Shown: positions 51,348-59,989 of the stretch, piece after piece
Numbering within the stretch: position 1 is the stretch's first letter
How the letters are laid out: every line of letters begins with the position of its first letter
From: JAAYJM01 sp964498585
GTDB taxonomy: Bacteria; Bacteroidota; Ignavibacteria; Kapaibacteriales; UBA2268
Assembly: GCA_964498585.1 (NCBI GenBank)
Contig: CAZCHH010000009.1
Span: forward strand, 4,854 to 68,853
Length of the DNA stretch: 64,000 nucleotides
Direction: 5' to 3'
The notes under the pieces: generated by a model
What the model saw: the letters and a program-made list of their open reading frames with translations, nothing else
Told to the model about the DNA's origin: nothing
Databases searched by the model: none
Program-made: the position numbers and the translations under genes

Positions 51348-53633
51348 TTAATTCAAATATTTGCTTATTATTTCATACACTTTTTTCTTAACGAGTGGTT
51401 TGATTAAATAGTCATCGCATCCTATAGATAGTATAGTATTTCTTTCTTCGCTAAAGGCATAAGCGGTTTGAGCAATTATTGGTAAATCCGGTCTAATCTT
51501 TTTAATTATCTTTGTTGCTTCGATTCCATCCATAACCGGCATTCTGATATCCATTAAAATCAAGTCGATGTCTGGAATATTTTTAACAATTTCTACTGCC
51601 TGCTCTCCATTAATAGCATGAATAACATTGATACCTGATTCACCTAAAAGCCGAATAAGATACTGCGTGCTTATCCAATCATCTTCAGCAACAAGAACTG
51701 TCCCTTTCGTTCCCTTGACTGTTTTACCTGTATCTTCACTCACCGGTTCAAAATATTGAGCAATAGGAATATATGGGATAGAAAAATAAAATGTTGAACC
51801 AACATTTAATTCGGATTCCACCCAAATCTTTCCACCAATAAGTTCAACAAGTCCCTTGCAAATTGCGAGTCCGAGACCAGCTCCTTCAAACCCTCTTGAT
51901 ATACTCAAGTCAGCTTGTGTGAACTTATCGAAAATTTTCTCGTGAAATTCTGGAGTTATTCCAATTCCAGTATCTTTTACGTAGAACTGAACAATTTCAC
52001 CTTTGATTTCATAACCAAAATCAATACTCCCAGACATTGTAAATTTTATTGCATTATTGATTAAGTTTGTCAATATCTGAAACAGCTTGGATTCGTCTGA
52101 ATAAATTAATTCATTTGTATCATCGGTGCAATGGTAGTTTAATGTAATATTTTTTGTTCGTGCAAAAGGAGAGAAAAATGTAAGTAAATCTGAAAATATC
52201 GAATTAATACTAATAGTTTTTTGTTCTAATTTAAACTGTCCTGTTTGAATTTTAGAAATATCAAGTATATTGTTTACAATTTCAATTAGCCGTTTTCCAC
52301 TTTGGGAAATCATAGCTGTAAATTCTTTAATATCATCTTTGCTTAAGTCATCTGCATTTAATAAAGTAGAAAAACCAATAATTCCATTTAAAGGAGTTCG
52401 TATTTCATGAGACATATTTTGCAAGAAAGCTGTTTTTAACTTATCACTTTCTTCTGCTTTCATTTTTGTAAGCATCAATTCTTGTTCAGCTATCTTTCTG
52501 TCTGTAATATCAAAGCAATGTCCGATATAACCAACAAATTCACCTTTGCTGTTATAATTCGGTGTTCCTAAATCATTAATCCAGCGATATTCTCCATTTG
52601 CATTTTTTAATCGGTATTCCATTTCAAATGTATCCCGTTTATAGAAAGCAGATATATAAATTTTTAAGCAATTATCCAAATCATCAGGATGAACCCCATC
52701 AGTCCAGCCATTACCCATTTCCTGCTCAATAGTTTTTCCAGTAAAACTAAGCCATGCCTTGTTGAAATAATTACATAGCTTATCTGTTCCGGAAGTCCAA
52801 ATTAGCGCAAGACCGGAATCGGCAAGCATTTTGTATTGCACCTCTTTTTCGCAAAGTTCATTTTCTGCCCGTTTCCGTGCTGTTATATCGCGAATATTAC
52901 ATTGAATCACGTTTTGATGGTCAACTTTATATACATTGCTTACAAATTCAACATTAATTTTGCGTCCATTAGAAGTTTCTAATGGCAAATCATCATAACG
53001 AACATAATTATTCTCTTTTAATTCCAAAAACTTTTCCTGGTTAGATATGATATCCCTAAATAATCCAATATCCCAGATTTTCTTTTCTACGAACTGTTCA
53101 TAAGAATAGCCGAGCAATTCAATCAGGAAAGGATTAATATCAACAATTTTCCCTGTTTCTGCATCTAAAATAATAATTCCGTCTTTAGTTGACTCAAATA
53201 GGCGCCGGTATCTTGCTTCAGAATCAAAAAGTGCATCATTAATAATTTTTTGTTCGGTTATATCCCGTAATACAATGAAAAATATTATTTCATCATCTAT
53301 AATTCTTTTACTAATGCTTACTTCGACTGGAAACATTTTACCACTTTTGTGAACTCCGTTCAGTTCTAAACCTTTGCTCATCTTTAGAGTATTTTCAATT
53401 GAATTTTGAAAATTTTTTACATTCTCACGATGCTTTTCTTTTACTAAAGGAGGAATAAGAATATCAAGCTGCCTGCCGATGACTTCATCGCATTTATAAC
53501 CAAATATTCTTACCGCTCCCTGATTGAAGAAAATTATATTATATTTTCCATCAATCGCTATAAATGCGATTTGGTCAATATTTTCAACACTGGATAACAG
53601 TGCTTCGCTTGTTATATAATTTTTCTTTTCCAT
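51348..53633 (-). CDS. Hybrid sensor histidine kinase: three PAS, HisKA, HATPase, receiver
   Basis: 761-aa soluble hybrid kinase. Three PAS domains sit at about 12-128, 140-255 and 262-380, each ending in a PAC-like segment (ITEQKI, ITARKR, ITDRKI). HisKA has the phospho-acceptor His409 in FLQNMSHEIRTPLNG. HATPase boxes are at about 513-618 (NLINNAIKF, DTGIGITPE, GAGLGLAICKG). The receiver is at 644-761 with phospho-acceptor Asp695 in LILMDIRMPVMDG and Lys745 in CDDYLIKPL. There is no transmembrane segment, so it senses a cytoplasmic signal such as redox, light or a ligand. It follows the CsbD-like gene by 30 bp, which ties it to that regulon. Confidence 0.94.
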   Translation of the reverse strand: MEKKNYITSEALLSSVENIDQIAFIAIDGKYNIIFFNQGAVRIFGYKCDEVIGRQLDILIPPLVKEKHRENVKNFQNSIENTLKMSKGLELNGVHKSGKMFPVEVSISKRIIDDEIIFFIVLRDITEQKIINDALFDSEARYRRLFESTKDGIIILDAETGKIVDINPFLIELLGYSYEQFVEKKIWDIGLFRDIISNQEKFLELKENNYVRYDDLPLETSNGRKINVEFVSNVYKVDHQNVIQCNIRDITARKRAENELCEKEVQYKMLADSGLALIWTSGTDKLCNYFNKAWLSFTGKTIEQEMGNGWTDGVHPDDLDNCLKIYISAFYKRDTFEMEYRLKNANGEYRWINDLGTPNYNSKGEFVGYIGHCFDITDRKIAEQELMLTKMKAEESDKLKTAFLQNMSHEIRTPLNGIIGFSTLLNADDLSKDDIKEFTAMISQSGKRLIEIVNNILDISKIQTGQFKLEQKTISINSIFSDLLTFFSPFARTKNITLNYHCTDDTNELIYSDESKLFQILTNLINNAIKFTMSGSIDFGYEIKGEIVQFYVKDTGIGITPEFHEKIFDKFTQADLSISRGFEGAGLGLAICKGLVELIGGKIWVESELNVGSTFYFSIPYIPIAQYFEPVSEDTGKTVKGTKGTVLVAEDDWISTQYLIRLLGESGINVIHAINGEQAVEIVKNIPDIDLILMDIRMPVMDGIEATKIIKKIRPDLPIIAQTAYAFSEERNTILSIGCDDYLIKPLVKKKVYEIISKYLN

Positions 53634-53663
53634 AAAACCCGAATTATAATTCTACATTCTTAA

Positions 53664-53888
53664 TTATATCGCTTCGATGAACTTATGCAATCCATCTTTG
53701 GTTTTGCCTATTACATCACCAATTTTTGAATTGATTCTTTCCATCAGGCCATCTTCCTGACCATCTTTAAATTCCAAGTCAGTATCCGATAATTGAGGGA
53801 ATTTCTCCTTAAGTTTACTCTTTTTTTCATCCCATAATTTTTTGTTAAACGTTAAGGATTTTTTGGGGTTTTTGTAAGCCGTTTTCAT
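53664..53888 (-). CDS. CsbD-like stress protein, copy 1
   Basis: 74-aa protein. Start chosen at 53888, where GGAGG lies 6 bp upstream; the frame continues to 53978 through the regulatory region. Core strings NKKLWDEKKSKLKEKFPQLS, then EDGLMERINSKIGDVIGKTK, match the paralogue at 50422 and the CsbD/YjbJ pattern. It is followed after 30 bp by the hybrid kinase gene, so the kinase may be co-induced with it. Confidence 0.78.
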   Translation of the reverse strand: MKTAYKNPKKSLTFNKKLWDEKKSKLKEKFPQLSDTDLEFKDGQEDGLMERINSKIGDVIGKTKDGLHKFIEAI

Positions 53889-53906
53889 AATGCCTCCGAT
53901 ATATTG

Positions 53907-53987
53907 TTTTAAAATTTCAAAAAACAATATAAGCAAAAGGATAGAGGTATGAGTTACATAATTAGTAAAACTTTTCATATAATTTAC
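53907..53987 (-). promoter_or_regulatory. Shared upstream regulatory region of the CsbD-like genes, copy 1
   Basis: Holds the 31-bp block (53907-53937) identical to 50664-50694 and the 14-bp block at 53974-53987 identical to 50731-50744, with the same 50-bp offset. The intervening sequence has diverged except for TAATTATnTAAC, which argues for selection on these words. Confidence 0.7.
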
Positions 53988-54153
53988 TGATTTTATTGGT
54001 ATTTCCGAATTAGTGCCAGTGCATAATCTTTATATACATATACGCAATGAGTAACTAAAAATCAAATAATTTTGGAAATTAAATTCTCTGGAAAGTTGGG
54101 AAACTTTGGGAAAGAAATAAAAAAACTATACCAAATAGCTAATAAACTGAATA

Positions 54154-54281
54154 ATTCATCCGATGACTTCCCAGTCATCAGATGAATAGATTCAGACAAA
54201 GCGTGGCAGTCATACTATCAACAAGTTGATAGCATGACTTCTATCTTGTCATGCTATCATTTCCCAATGATAGTATGACTG
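54154..54281. repeat. Cluster of three hairpins
   Basis: A 15-bp stem with one mismatch at 54154-54168/54173-54187 (ATTCATCCGATGACT). Then CAGTCATACTATCA (54207-54220) pairs with TGATAGTATGACTG near 54267-54281, while the sequence between holds a second pair (GTTGATAGCATGAC with GTCATGCTATCAT). These can fold alternatively, as two hairpins or one long stem. No gene is seen in 53988-54377. Confidence 0.8.
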
Positions 54282-54377
54282 AATGGATTGATTAAGAAAT
54301 GATTAGAAAGGAAATTATAAAGGGAAATATATTATGGTAGCAAGAATTTATTAGAAAAAAGGTATATGGAAGGGATT

Positions 54378-54938
54378 TTATAGGTTATTAATTCCTTTGC
54401 GTCTTTTTACACTCAAATTTTTGAAAAAAGTTGGGGTTAGTCCAGTTACTTTTTTAAATTGGAATGATAAGTGCTGCACACTGCTATAATGCAACTTCCA
54501 GGCAATTTCAGAAAGATTTAGTTCATTATAAACCAATAATTCTTTTACCCGTTCAATTTTCTGATGAATAATGAAATGCTCTATAGTAGTGCCATGGACT
54601 TCTGAGAACAGATTGGAAAGATATTTATAATCATATTGCAATTGCTCGCTAATAAAATCTGAAAAATTTATATTTAATTCTTCCTCAGAATAATGAATTT
54701 GTTCAATTATAATGTTTTTGATTTTTTCAATTAGCATTGCACGTTTATCAGCAATAAGTTCCAAGCCGAATTTCTTCAATGACTTATCTATTTCTTCAAA
54801 TTGTTCATTTGAAAAACTATCAATAATATCAACTTCACCTAAAACCAAATTTGAATAACGTAATCCCAGCTTTTCCAAAACATCTTTAACTACTAACTTG
54901 CATCGAATACATACCATATTTTTTATATATAGCTTCAT
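54378..54938 (-). CDS. AraC-family regulator with N-terminal metal-binding-like domain
   Basis: 186-aa transcriptional regulator. The N-terminal ferredoxin-like (HMA-type) domain starts MKLYIKNMVCIRCKLVVKDV with Cys10 and Cys13, a CxxC that can bind Cu, Zn or similar. A linker follows, then a C-terminal AraC DNA-binding domain from about 80 (LSNLFSEVHGTTIEHFIIHQ, ERVKELLVYNELNLSEIAWKL, HLSFQFKKVTGLTPTFFK). This architecture is widespread in Bacteroidota. No metal transporter is adjacent, so the targets are unknown; nearby stress genes are candidates. Confidence 0.9.
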   Translation of the reverse strand: MKLYIKNMVCIRCKLVVKDVLEKLGLRYSNLVLGEVDIIDSFSNEQFEEIDKSLKKFGLELIADKRAMLIEKIKNIIIEQIHYSEEELNINFSDFISEQLQYDYKYLSNLFSEVHGTTIEHFIIHQKIERVKELLVYNELNLSEIAWKLHYSSVQHLSFQFKKVTGLTPTFFKNLSVKRRKGINNL

Positions 54939-55243
54939 TAATTAAAAATCCTATTGTTGATTAATCTTACACATTAAAGAAAATATTTTTTTTAACATTT
55001 TAAAATACAAAAATATTTTATATGTTGCAAAATATTACCTTGTCCTATGAGAAAAAAAATTCATTAACATTTTCCGTTTAAAAATTCAGAACTTTGGCAC
55101 CATAAATTTTTTTATTTCGCAGTTTATCAAATGAAAACTCTTATTTTAAAAGTGAATTACTAATTCGTTATTAGTAGTTACAAACATATAACTAATGACT
55201 AAATACCAATAACCACAATTAGCAATTAATAATTAACAATTAT
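54939..55243. other. AT-rich intergenic region
   Basis: No gene is seen. The end (55219-55243) has the ATTAACAATTAAT microsatellite next to the stop of the VWA gene. Confidence 0.5.
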
Positions 55244-56236
55244 TTACGGCACTCTTCTAAAAACAGTATAGCTCAATATTATTTCAAATGCAATTAGAAT
55301 GGCTGCAAGAATTGCGAGCGGAAGGAACTCGTCCCGATATTGACTGAAAGTAAGTTCGTCAATAGCAGTTTTTTCCATTTTGTCAATTTCAGCGTAAACT
55401 TCCTTGAGTCCTTTGTTGTTTGTAGCACGGAAGTATTTTCCGCCAGTCATATTTGAAACCTGTTTGAGCAAATCTTCATCAATTTGCACTTCAATATTTT
55501 GGTATTGGATACCAAAAGGCGTTTTAAATGGATAAGGAGCCATACCGCGAGTACCAACGCCGATAGAATACACTTTCATTTTAAAAGATTTTGCAATTTC
55601 AGCAGCAGTCATAGGTGCAATGTAGCCAGTATTGTTTACTCCATCAGTAATTAGAATAATCACTTTGCTTTTCGCGGTGCTGTTCATCAGCCGGTTGACA
55701 GCAGTTGCAAGCCCAAGCCCTATTGCAGTTCCGTCCTCAACCATATTTGTTTTTATGCCTTCAAATAAATTTTTGAGAGTGCTGTGGTCAGTAGTTAAAG
55801 GGCATTGAGTAAAACTTTCCCCTGCAAATACAACAAGACCAATCCTGTCATTCTGGCGGTTGTCAATGAACTCAATTGCAGTTTTCTTTGCAGCTTCAAG
55901 GCGGTTTGGAGAAAAATCCTTTGCTTCCATTGATGTAGAAATATCAAGGGCAACCACAATGTCGATGCCCTCTGTTTTCACTTCTTTGTGGCTCAAAGTG
56001 GATTGTGGGCGTGCAAGAATGACGATAATCGTTGCAATAAGCAAAATCCTTAAAACAAAAAGTATATGCCTGAAAATTTGCTTAGCAGATGTTTTGGTTT
56101 GAATTAGCGGCTCTATTGTCGAAACCTGTAATTTCGGCTTTTGCTTCTTTTCCCGGAAAACATACCAGGCAATCAAAAAAGGAATAATTATCAAAAAATA
56201 AAAATAGCCCGGCGATACAAAAATTATGTGTTCCAC
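55244..56236 (-). CDS. VWA-domain membrane protein (BatA-like)
   Basis: 330-aa inner-membrane protein. Two N-terminal helices (about 10-27 and 55-75) precede a von Willebrand A domain (about 90-290). The metal-ion site is complete: DISTS (Asp98, Ser100, Ser102), the Thr of EDGTAIGLGLA, and the Asp of LITDGVNNTG. A C-terminal helix (about 308-327) follows. This is the aerotolerance-operon BatA type, usually with MoxR, DUF58 and BatB-E genes; here only the gene at 56240 accompanies it, 3 bp upstream. MoxR and DUF58 genes are not in the window. Confidence 0.9.
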   Translation of the reverse strand: MEHIIFVSPGYFYFLIIIPFLIAWYVFREKKQKPKLQVSTIEPLIQTKTSAKQIFRHILFVLRILLIATIIVILARPQSTLSHKEVKTEGIDIVVALDISTSMEAKDFSPNRLEAAKKTAIEFIDNRQNDRIGLVVFAGESFTQCPLTTDHSTLKNLFEGIKTNMVEDGTAIGLGLATAVNRLMNSTAKSKVIILITDGVNNTGYIAPMTAAEIAKSFKMKVYSIGVGTRGMAPYPFKTPFGIQYQNIEVQIDEDLLKQVSNMTGGKYFRATNNKGLKEVYAEIDKMEKTAIDELTFSQYRDEFLPLAILAAILIAFEIILSYTVFRRVP

Positions 56237-56239
56237 TTC

Positions 56240-57202
56240 CTACTCTCCTTTCCCATTGCTTTGCTGACGAAGTTTCAATTCATTTGCGATGTTTTCCACA
56301 ATTTGAAAAGCATCAGAAAGACATCTTGCATTTTCGTCCGGAAGAGGAAGCGATTTAGCGAATTTTACCAAATCAGCTAATCTTAAAATGAATTCGAGTA
56401 ATGCTATGTTGTTATGAGCAATGCTGCCTTTTTGTATTGAATCAAGAATTTCATCAGTTGTCATCTCAAGTGCCTGAAAATCAAGCTGCCTTTGGAGGTA
56501 TAACCTTAAAATATCGGTCAATCGAATGTAATACTGCTTGACGAAACCAGATTGCCAAAGCTTTTCCTTTTCCAATTTTTCAAGTTCAGTTCTGGCAAAA
56601 ACATCAGCCGGTATTTTTGGGTCATATTGATATTTGGGTTTTGCAGCTCGCTGTCTGTATCTTTTCAGGAAAAACCATGCGGCTACGAAAATTAAAATGA
56701 ATACCAGCCCAGCTATTATGTAACCAATATATTCATCAAAAGTAATTGGCTCGTCAATCGGACCTTTTATATCTTTAATTGCAAGAGATGTATCTACTTC
56801 AACTGTATGAAAATAAAGGAAGATGCTATCGGTTGCAGCGGGAAAAAGAGTATTAAAACCGGGCTTTTCATACATAAAAACAAATGGTGGAATAACATAA
56901 GCACCACTATCGAAGCAGGTTACTTCAATTTTCTGCGAAAAGCGATATTTATTGCCATCTGTTATGGTATCTATTGAAGATTTATGCAGCACTTCAATTG
57001 CACCGATTGTATCCGGAATTACCGGCATTTCTACGTTCAACTTCTTATTACATTCAAGTTCTAACAATAACTTTATTCTATCGCCGATTAAAACGTTGTT
57101 GGTGTCATTGCTTAGCTTCGGAGTAACAATAATGTCTTCGGCTTGAAGCTTATAATAGCTTGATAATATAATAATTAGTAAAATAATTTTGATATTCTTC
57201 AT
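56240..57202 (-). CDS. BatD/DUF4381-like membrane protein of the aerotolerance cluster
   Basis: 320-aa protein with a signal peptide (ending near YYKLQA), a beta-sandwich periplasmic part (about 24-165) and one membrane helix at about 170-192 (IGYIIAGLVFILIFVAAWFF). The cytoplasmic helical tail has YYIRLTDILRLYLQRQLDFQ, the string seen in DUF4381-type proteins next to MoxR-VWA genes. The ATG at 57202 is preferred; an in-frame TTG at 57214 is the alternative. It ends 3 bp before the BatA-like gene, so the two are surely co-transcribed. Confidence 0.82.
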   Translation of the reverse strand: MKNIKIILLIIILSSYYKLQAEDIIVTPKLSNDTNNVLIGDRIKLLLELECNKKLNVEMPVIPDTIGAIEVLHKSSIDTITDGNKYRFSQKIEVTCFDSGAYVIPPFVFMYEKPGFNTLFPAATDSIFLYFHTVEVDTSLAIKDIKGPIDEPITFDEYIGYIIAGLVFILIFVAAWFFLKRYRQRAAKPKYQYDPKIPADVFARTELEKLEKEKLWQSGFVKQYYIRLTDILRLYLQRQLDFQALEMTTDEILDSIQKGSIAHNNIALLEFILRLADLVKFAKSLPLPDENARCLSDAFQIVENIANELKLRQQSNGKGE

Positions 57203-57401
57203 ACTGTTTTCCAATGTATTATTTCATATTATCTTAAACAAATAATATTGAAGTAAGTATTATTATACTTTCAAAATTAAGAAAAATCAATAAGAATGCA
57301 AAGCTAATTGAAAATCATCTAGAAGGTATGTAATAAAAAATTTTTTTAAAAATATAGTTTTTGTAAATTTGATTTTATTTTTAATATTTTAGAGAGATAT
57401 T

Positions 57402-58118
57402 ATGAAAAATTTATTAACAATACTTATCATTATGACTTTTTGTCTAATTAGCAGTTGCTCAGATTCAAACGACCCGAGTAACAAAGCAACATTAAACATA
57501 AAATCTGAATTGACACAAGGCACAGTTCAATTAACAGATTTAGTAAATAAAGAAATTTCAGTTTTAAAAACTGAAGTAGATTCAGTAAGAATCAATAAAG
57601 TAAGAATACTACTTTCAAGAATAAAATTACATTTAAAAAATAATAGTAATGAAAATGATGATAAAGCTTTCCATACAGGTCCCTTTATCTTTGTTGGGGA
57701 TTCAACAGATTCCTATTTCGATTTAGCAAATGGACAAATTGATGCCGGCACTTATGAAAAAATCAAATTTGAAATTCATCGCTTCGAACCAAACGAATTA
57801 TCTCAATATAAAAATAACCAAACTTTTAAAGATTTTGCTACAGATAATCGCTATACTACAATCTTTGAAGGAATTGCCTATAAAAACGGAGAAGCTTACC
57901 CATTTATCTACGATGGAACAGTAACTGCCAATTTGTCTTTAGATTTTGAAACTCCTATTGTCCTGCAGGAAAATATTACAACAAATATATATTTTCAAAT
58001 CAATCCTTTTAATTTATTGAAATCGGGCGGTTCTATTCTTGACCCAAGAGATGAAGAAAACAGAAATAATATTGATAATTTAATCAAATCTGCTATTAAA
58101 GCAGTAAAAAAGAATTAA
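57402..58118 (+). CDS. Hypothetical lipoprotein, paralogue of the one at 37983
   Basis: 238-aa lipoprotein with lipobox ISSC (lipidated Cys19). Alignable with the 37983-38693 protein across the length: VRILLSRIKLHL, HTGPFIFVGDS, GTYEKIKFEIHRF, FKDFATDNRYT, FQINPFNLLKSG, SILDPRDEENR. The mature part is beta-rich. The two paralogues are 19 kb apart on opposite strands. No catalytic motif is seen. It is divergent from the BatD-like gene. Confidence 0.78.
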   Translation: MKNLLTILIIMTFCLISSCSDSNDPSNKATLNIKSELTQGTVQLTDLVNKEISVLKTEVDSVRINKVRILLSRIKLHLKNNSNENDDKAFHTGPFIFVGDSTDSYFDLANGQIDAGTYEKIKFEIHRFEPNELSQYKNNQTFKDFATDNRYTTIFEGIAYKNGEAYPFIYDGTVTANLSLDFETPIVLQENITTNIYFQINPFNLLKSGGSILDPRDEENRNNIDNLIKSAIKAVKKN

Positions 58119-58179
58119 AGTTGATTTGCGGAATGTATGAATTTTTTTATTTTCACAAATAGATATCATTAGCTACTTA

Positions 58180-58237
58180 ATGAAGAATCTCATAAGTCAT
58201 TGCTAATACAGAATTCGAGATTCTTCGCTCAGTTTCT
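58180..58237. repeat. Degenerate family 2 inverted repeat
   Basis: GAAGAATCTCATAAG is paired imperfectly with CGAGATTCTTC. The loop retains TCATTGCTAATAC. It looks like a decayed copy. Confidence 0.6.
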
Positions 58238-58301
58238 AAAAAACCACTTCGGTTTTTTTTAACACATGACTGTTTAGATTACAATATATTTCAAGAGATA
58301 T

Positions 58302-58331
58302 ATCAACCATCGGGTTAATCCGATGGTTGAT
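58302..58331. repeat. 30-bp palindrome, near copy of 10191-10220
   Basis: ATCAACCATCGGGTT (58302-58316) against AATCCGATGGTTGAT (58317-58331), with one mismatch relative to a perfect palindrome. Confidence 0.85.
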
Positions 58332-58555
58332 TATTCTTAACAATGGATTAGTATGATTTTGTTCATTTTCACAAAAGAAAACTTAATCGTTTATATTCGA
58401 CTCAGATTAACTGTGTAAAATTATATCATCTCTATTTATATTAAGCATTTGCTTTATCTGTGCGCCAAGATGATAAAAATGCGAAATAAATTACTACGTA
58501 GGTTCTGGAACTCTATTGCAGAAAAATCATATATCCTTAATTATATTGAACTTAA

Positions 58556-58587
58556 TTTGGAACTTTACATAATATTTTGTATATTTG
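58556..58587 (+). promoter_or_regulatory. Bacteroidota-type promoter of ablA
   Basis: TTTG (58556-58559), a 20-nt spacer and TATATTTG (58580-58587) match the -33/-7 consensus exactly. Transcription would begin near 58593, giving a leader of about 40 nt to the chosen ATG at 58631. It also rules out the two upstream in-frame ATGs. Confidence 0.7.
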
Positions 58588-58630
58588 TATGAAATATCGT
58601 TTTGTCCAATATAAAAAAGGAGTAGTAATT

Positions 58631-59989
58631 ATGGTTCAAACAGAGCAGAATACTAACCCAAAAAGAATTTTAATCAACGAGCAAAAAAGCGAAAGATGGG
58701 TTGATTGGAAATGGCAAATCAGAAATTCCATTAGAGATATTGGAGCATTTGAGCAGCTAACAGGAATAAAATTTTCCAATGAAGAAAAGGAAGATTTAAA
58801 AAAAACTCTTGACATTTTCCCATTATCAATTACCCCGTATTATTTATCTTTAATAGATAAAGAAGATTTTCGAAATGACCCAATTTTTCGACAATCTTTT
58901 CCTTCGCCATCAGAACTCATCGTTGAAGATTATGATATGAAAGACCCCCTTTCAGAAGAAAAGGACAGTCCCTGTCAGGGAATTACACACAGATATCCGG
59001 ACAGAGTTTTGTTTCATATTAGCAATATATGTTCTATGTATTGCAGGCATTGCACCAGAAAAAGAAAAGTCGGCGATTCAGATTTCATTCCAGATAAAGA
59101 ATCTATTCAAATTGGTTTGGATTATATTAAATCCACTCCGGTGGTTCGAGATGTTTTGCTTTCCGGTGGCGACCCTTTAATGCTTTCTGATAAATATTTA
59201 GATTGGATTTTAAATGAATTAAGAAGTATTCCACATGTTGAAATCATAAGAATAGGAACGAGAATGCCGGTTGTTCTTCCGTATAGAATTACTCCGGAGC
59301 TTATTTCAGTTTTAAAGAAATACCAGCCATTATGGATAAATACGCATTTCAATCATCCAAGAGAAATTACTGCTGTTTCCAGAAAAGCTGTTAATATGCT
59401 TGCCGATGCAGGATTTCCACTTGGGAATCAAAGTGTTTTGCTTGCCGGAATAAATGACTGCCCACGAATAATGAAAGATTTAGTTCATAAATTAGTAAAA
59501 AACAGGATTCGCCCATATTATATTTACCAGTGCGATTTATCTGAGGGCTTAGCTCATTTCCGAACTCCGATAGGAAAAGGAATTGAGATAATGGAAAGCT
59601 TAATCGGTCATACAAGCGGGTTTGCTGTTCCGACTTATGTCGTGGACGCTCCCGGTGGCGGTGGTAAAATTCCCCTTATGCCTAATTATCTGATTTCCTG
59701 GTCAACAAATAAAGTTGTTCTCCGAAATTACGAAGGAGTTATTACTACATACAAAGAGCCAGATTCGTATGAACCGGTTTTCTGCGACAGGAACTGCAAG
59801 GACTGTTCTTTACAATTGAATCTAAGTGAACCAGACGAGCTAAAAATTACTGGTATTTATGAACTTCTTTCTGATTATGAAGACAGGTTTACTCTTGTTC
59901 CAAGCGGAAATATGAGATTTATTAGAAGAAATGGCTATGATGACGATAACGAAAGCAACTTTGATAGTGAAGGAGAGGCAGATGAATAG
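58631..59989 (+). CDS. ablA: Lysine 2,3-aminomutase
   Basis: 452-aa radical SAM, PLP-dependent enzyme converting L-lysine to L-beta-lysine. The [4Fe-4S] cysteines are 134, 138 and 141 in [17 protein letters not shown]. The PLP lysine is Lys346 in PGGGGKIPL. Substrate-carboxylate/ammonium Asp residues appear in LAGINDCP and [11 protein letters not shown]-terminal zinc-type cluster CDRNCKDC is at 385-392. The start at 58631 has AAGGAG 9 bp upstream and lies after the promoter at 58556. The next gene overlaps by 8 bp and encodes the acetyltransferase, which points to N-epsilon-acetyl-beta-lysine, an osmolyte, rather than lysine fermentation. Confidence 0.94.
   Translation: MVQTEQNTNPKRILINEQKSERWVDWKWQIRNSIRDIGAFEQLTGIKFSNEEKEDLKKTLDIFPLSITPYYLSLIDKEDFRNDPIFRQSFPSPSELIVEDYDMKDPLSEEKDSPCQGITHRYPDRVLFHISNICSMYCRHCTRKRKVGDSDFIPDKESIQIGLDYIKSTPVVRDVLLSGGDPLMLSDKYLDWILNELRSIPHVEIIRIGTRMPVVLPYRITPELISVLKKYQPLWINTHFNHPREITAVSRKAVNMLADAGFPLGNQSVLLAGINDCPRIMKDLVHKLVKNRIRPYYIYQCDLSEGLAHFRTPIGKGIEIMESLIGHTSGFAVPTYVVDAPGGGGKIPLMPNYLISWSTNKVVLRNYEGVITTYKEPDSYEPVFCDRNCKDCSLQLNLSEPDELKITGIYELLSDYEDRFTLVPSGNMRFIRRNGYDDDNESNFDSEGEADE

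Noticed and set aside
58577..58630. Earlier in-frame ATGs for ablA
   Set aside because: They overlap the -7 element at 58580-58587 or the expected transcription start; AAGGAG points to 58631.
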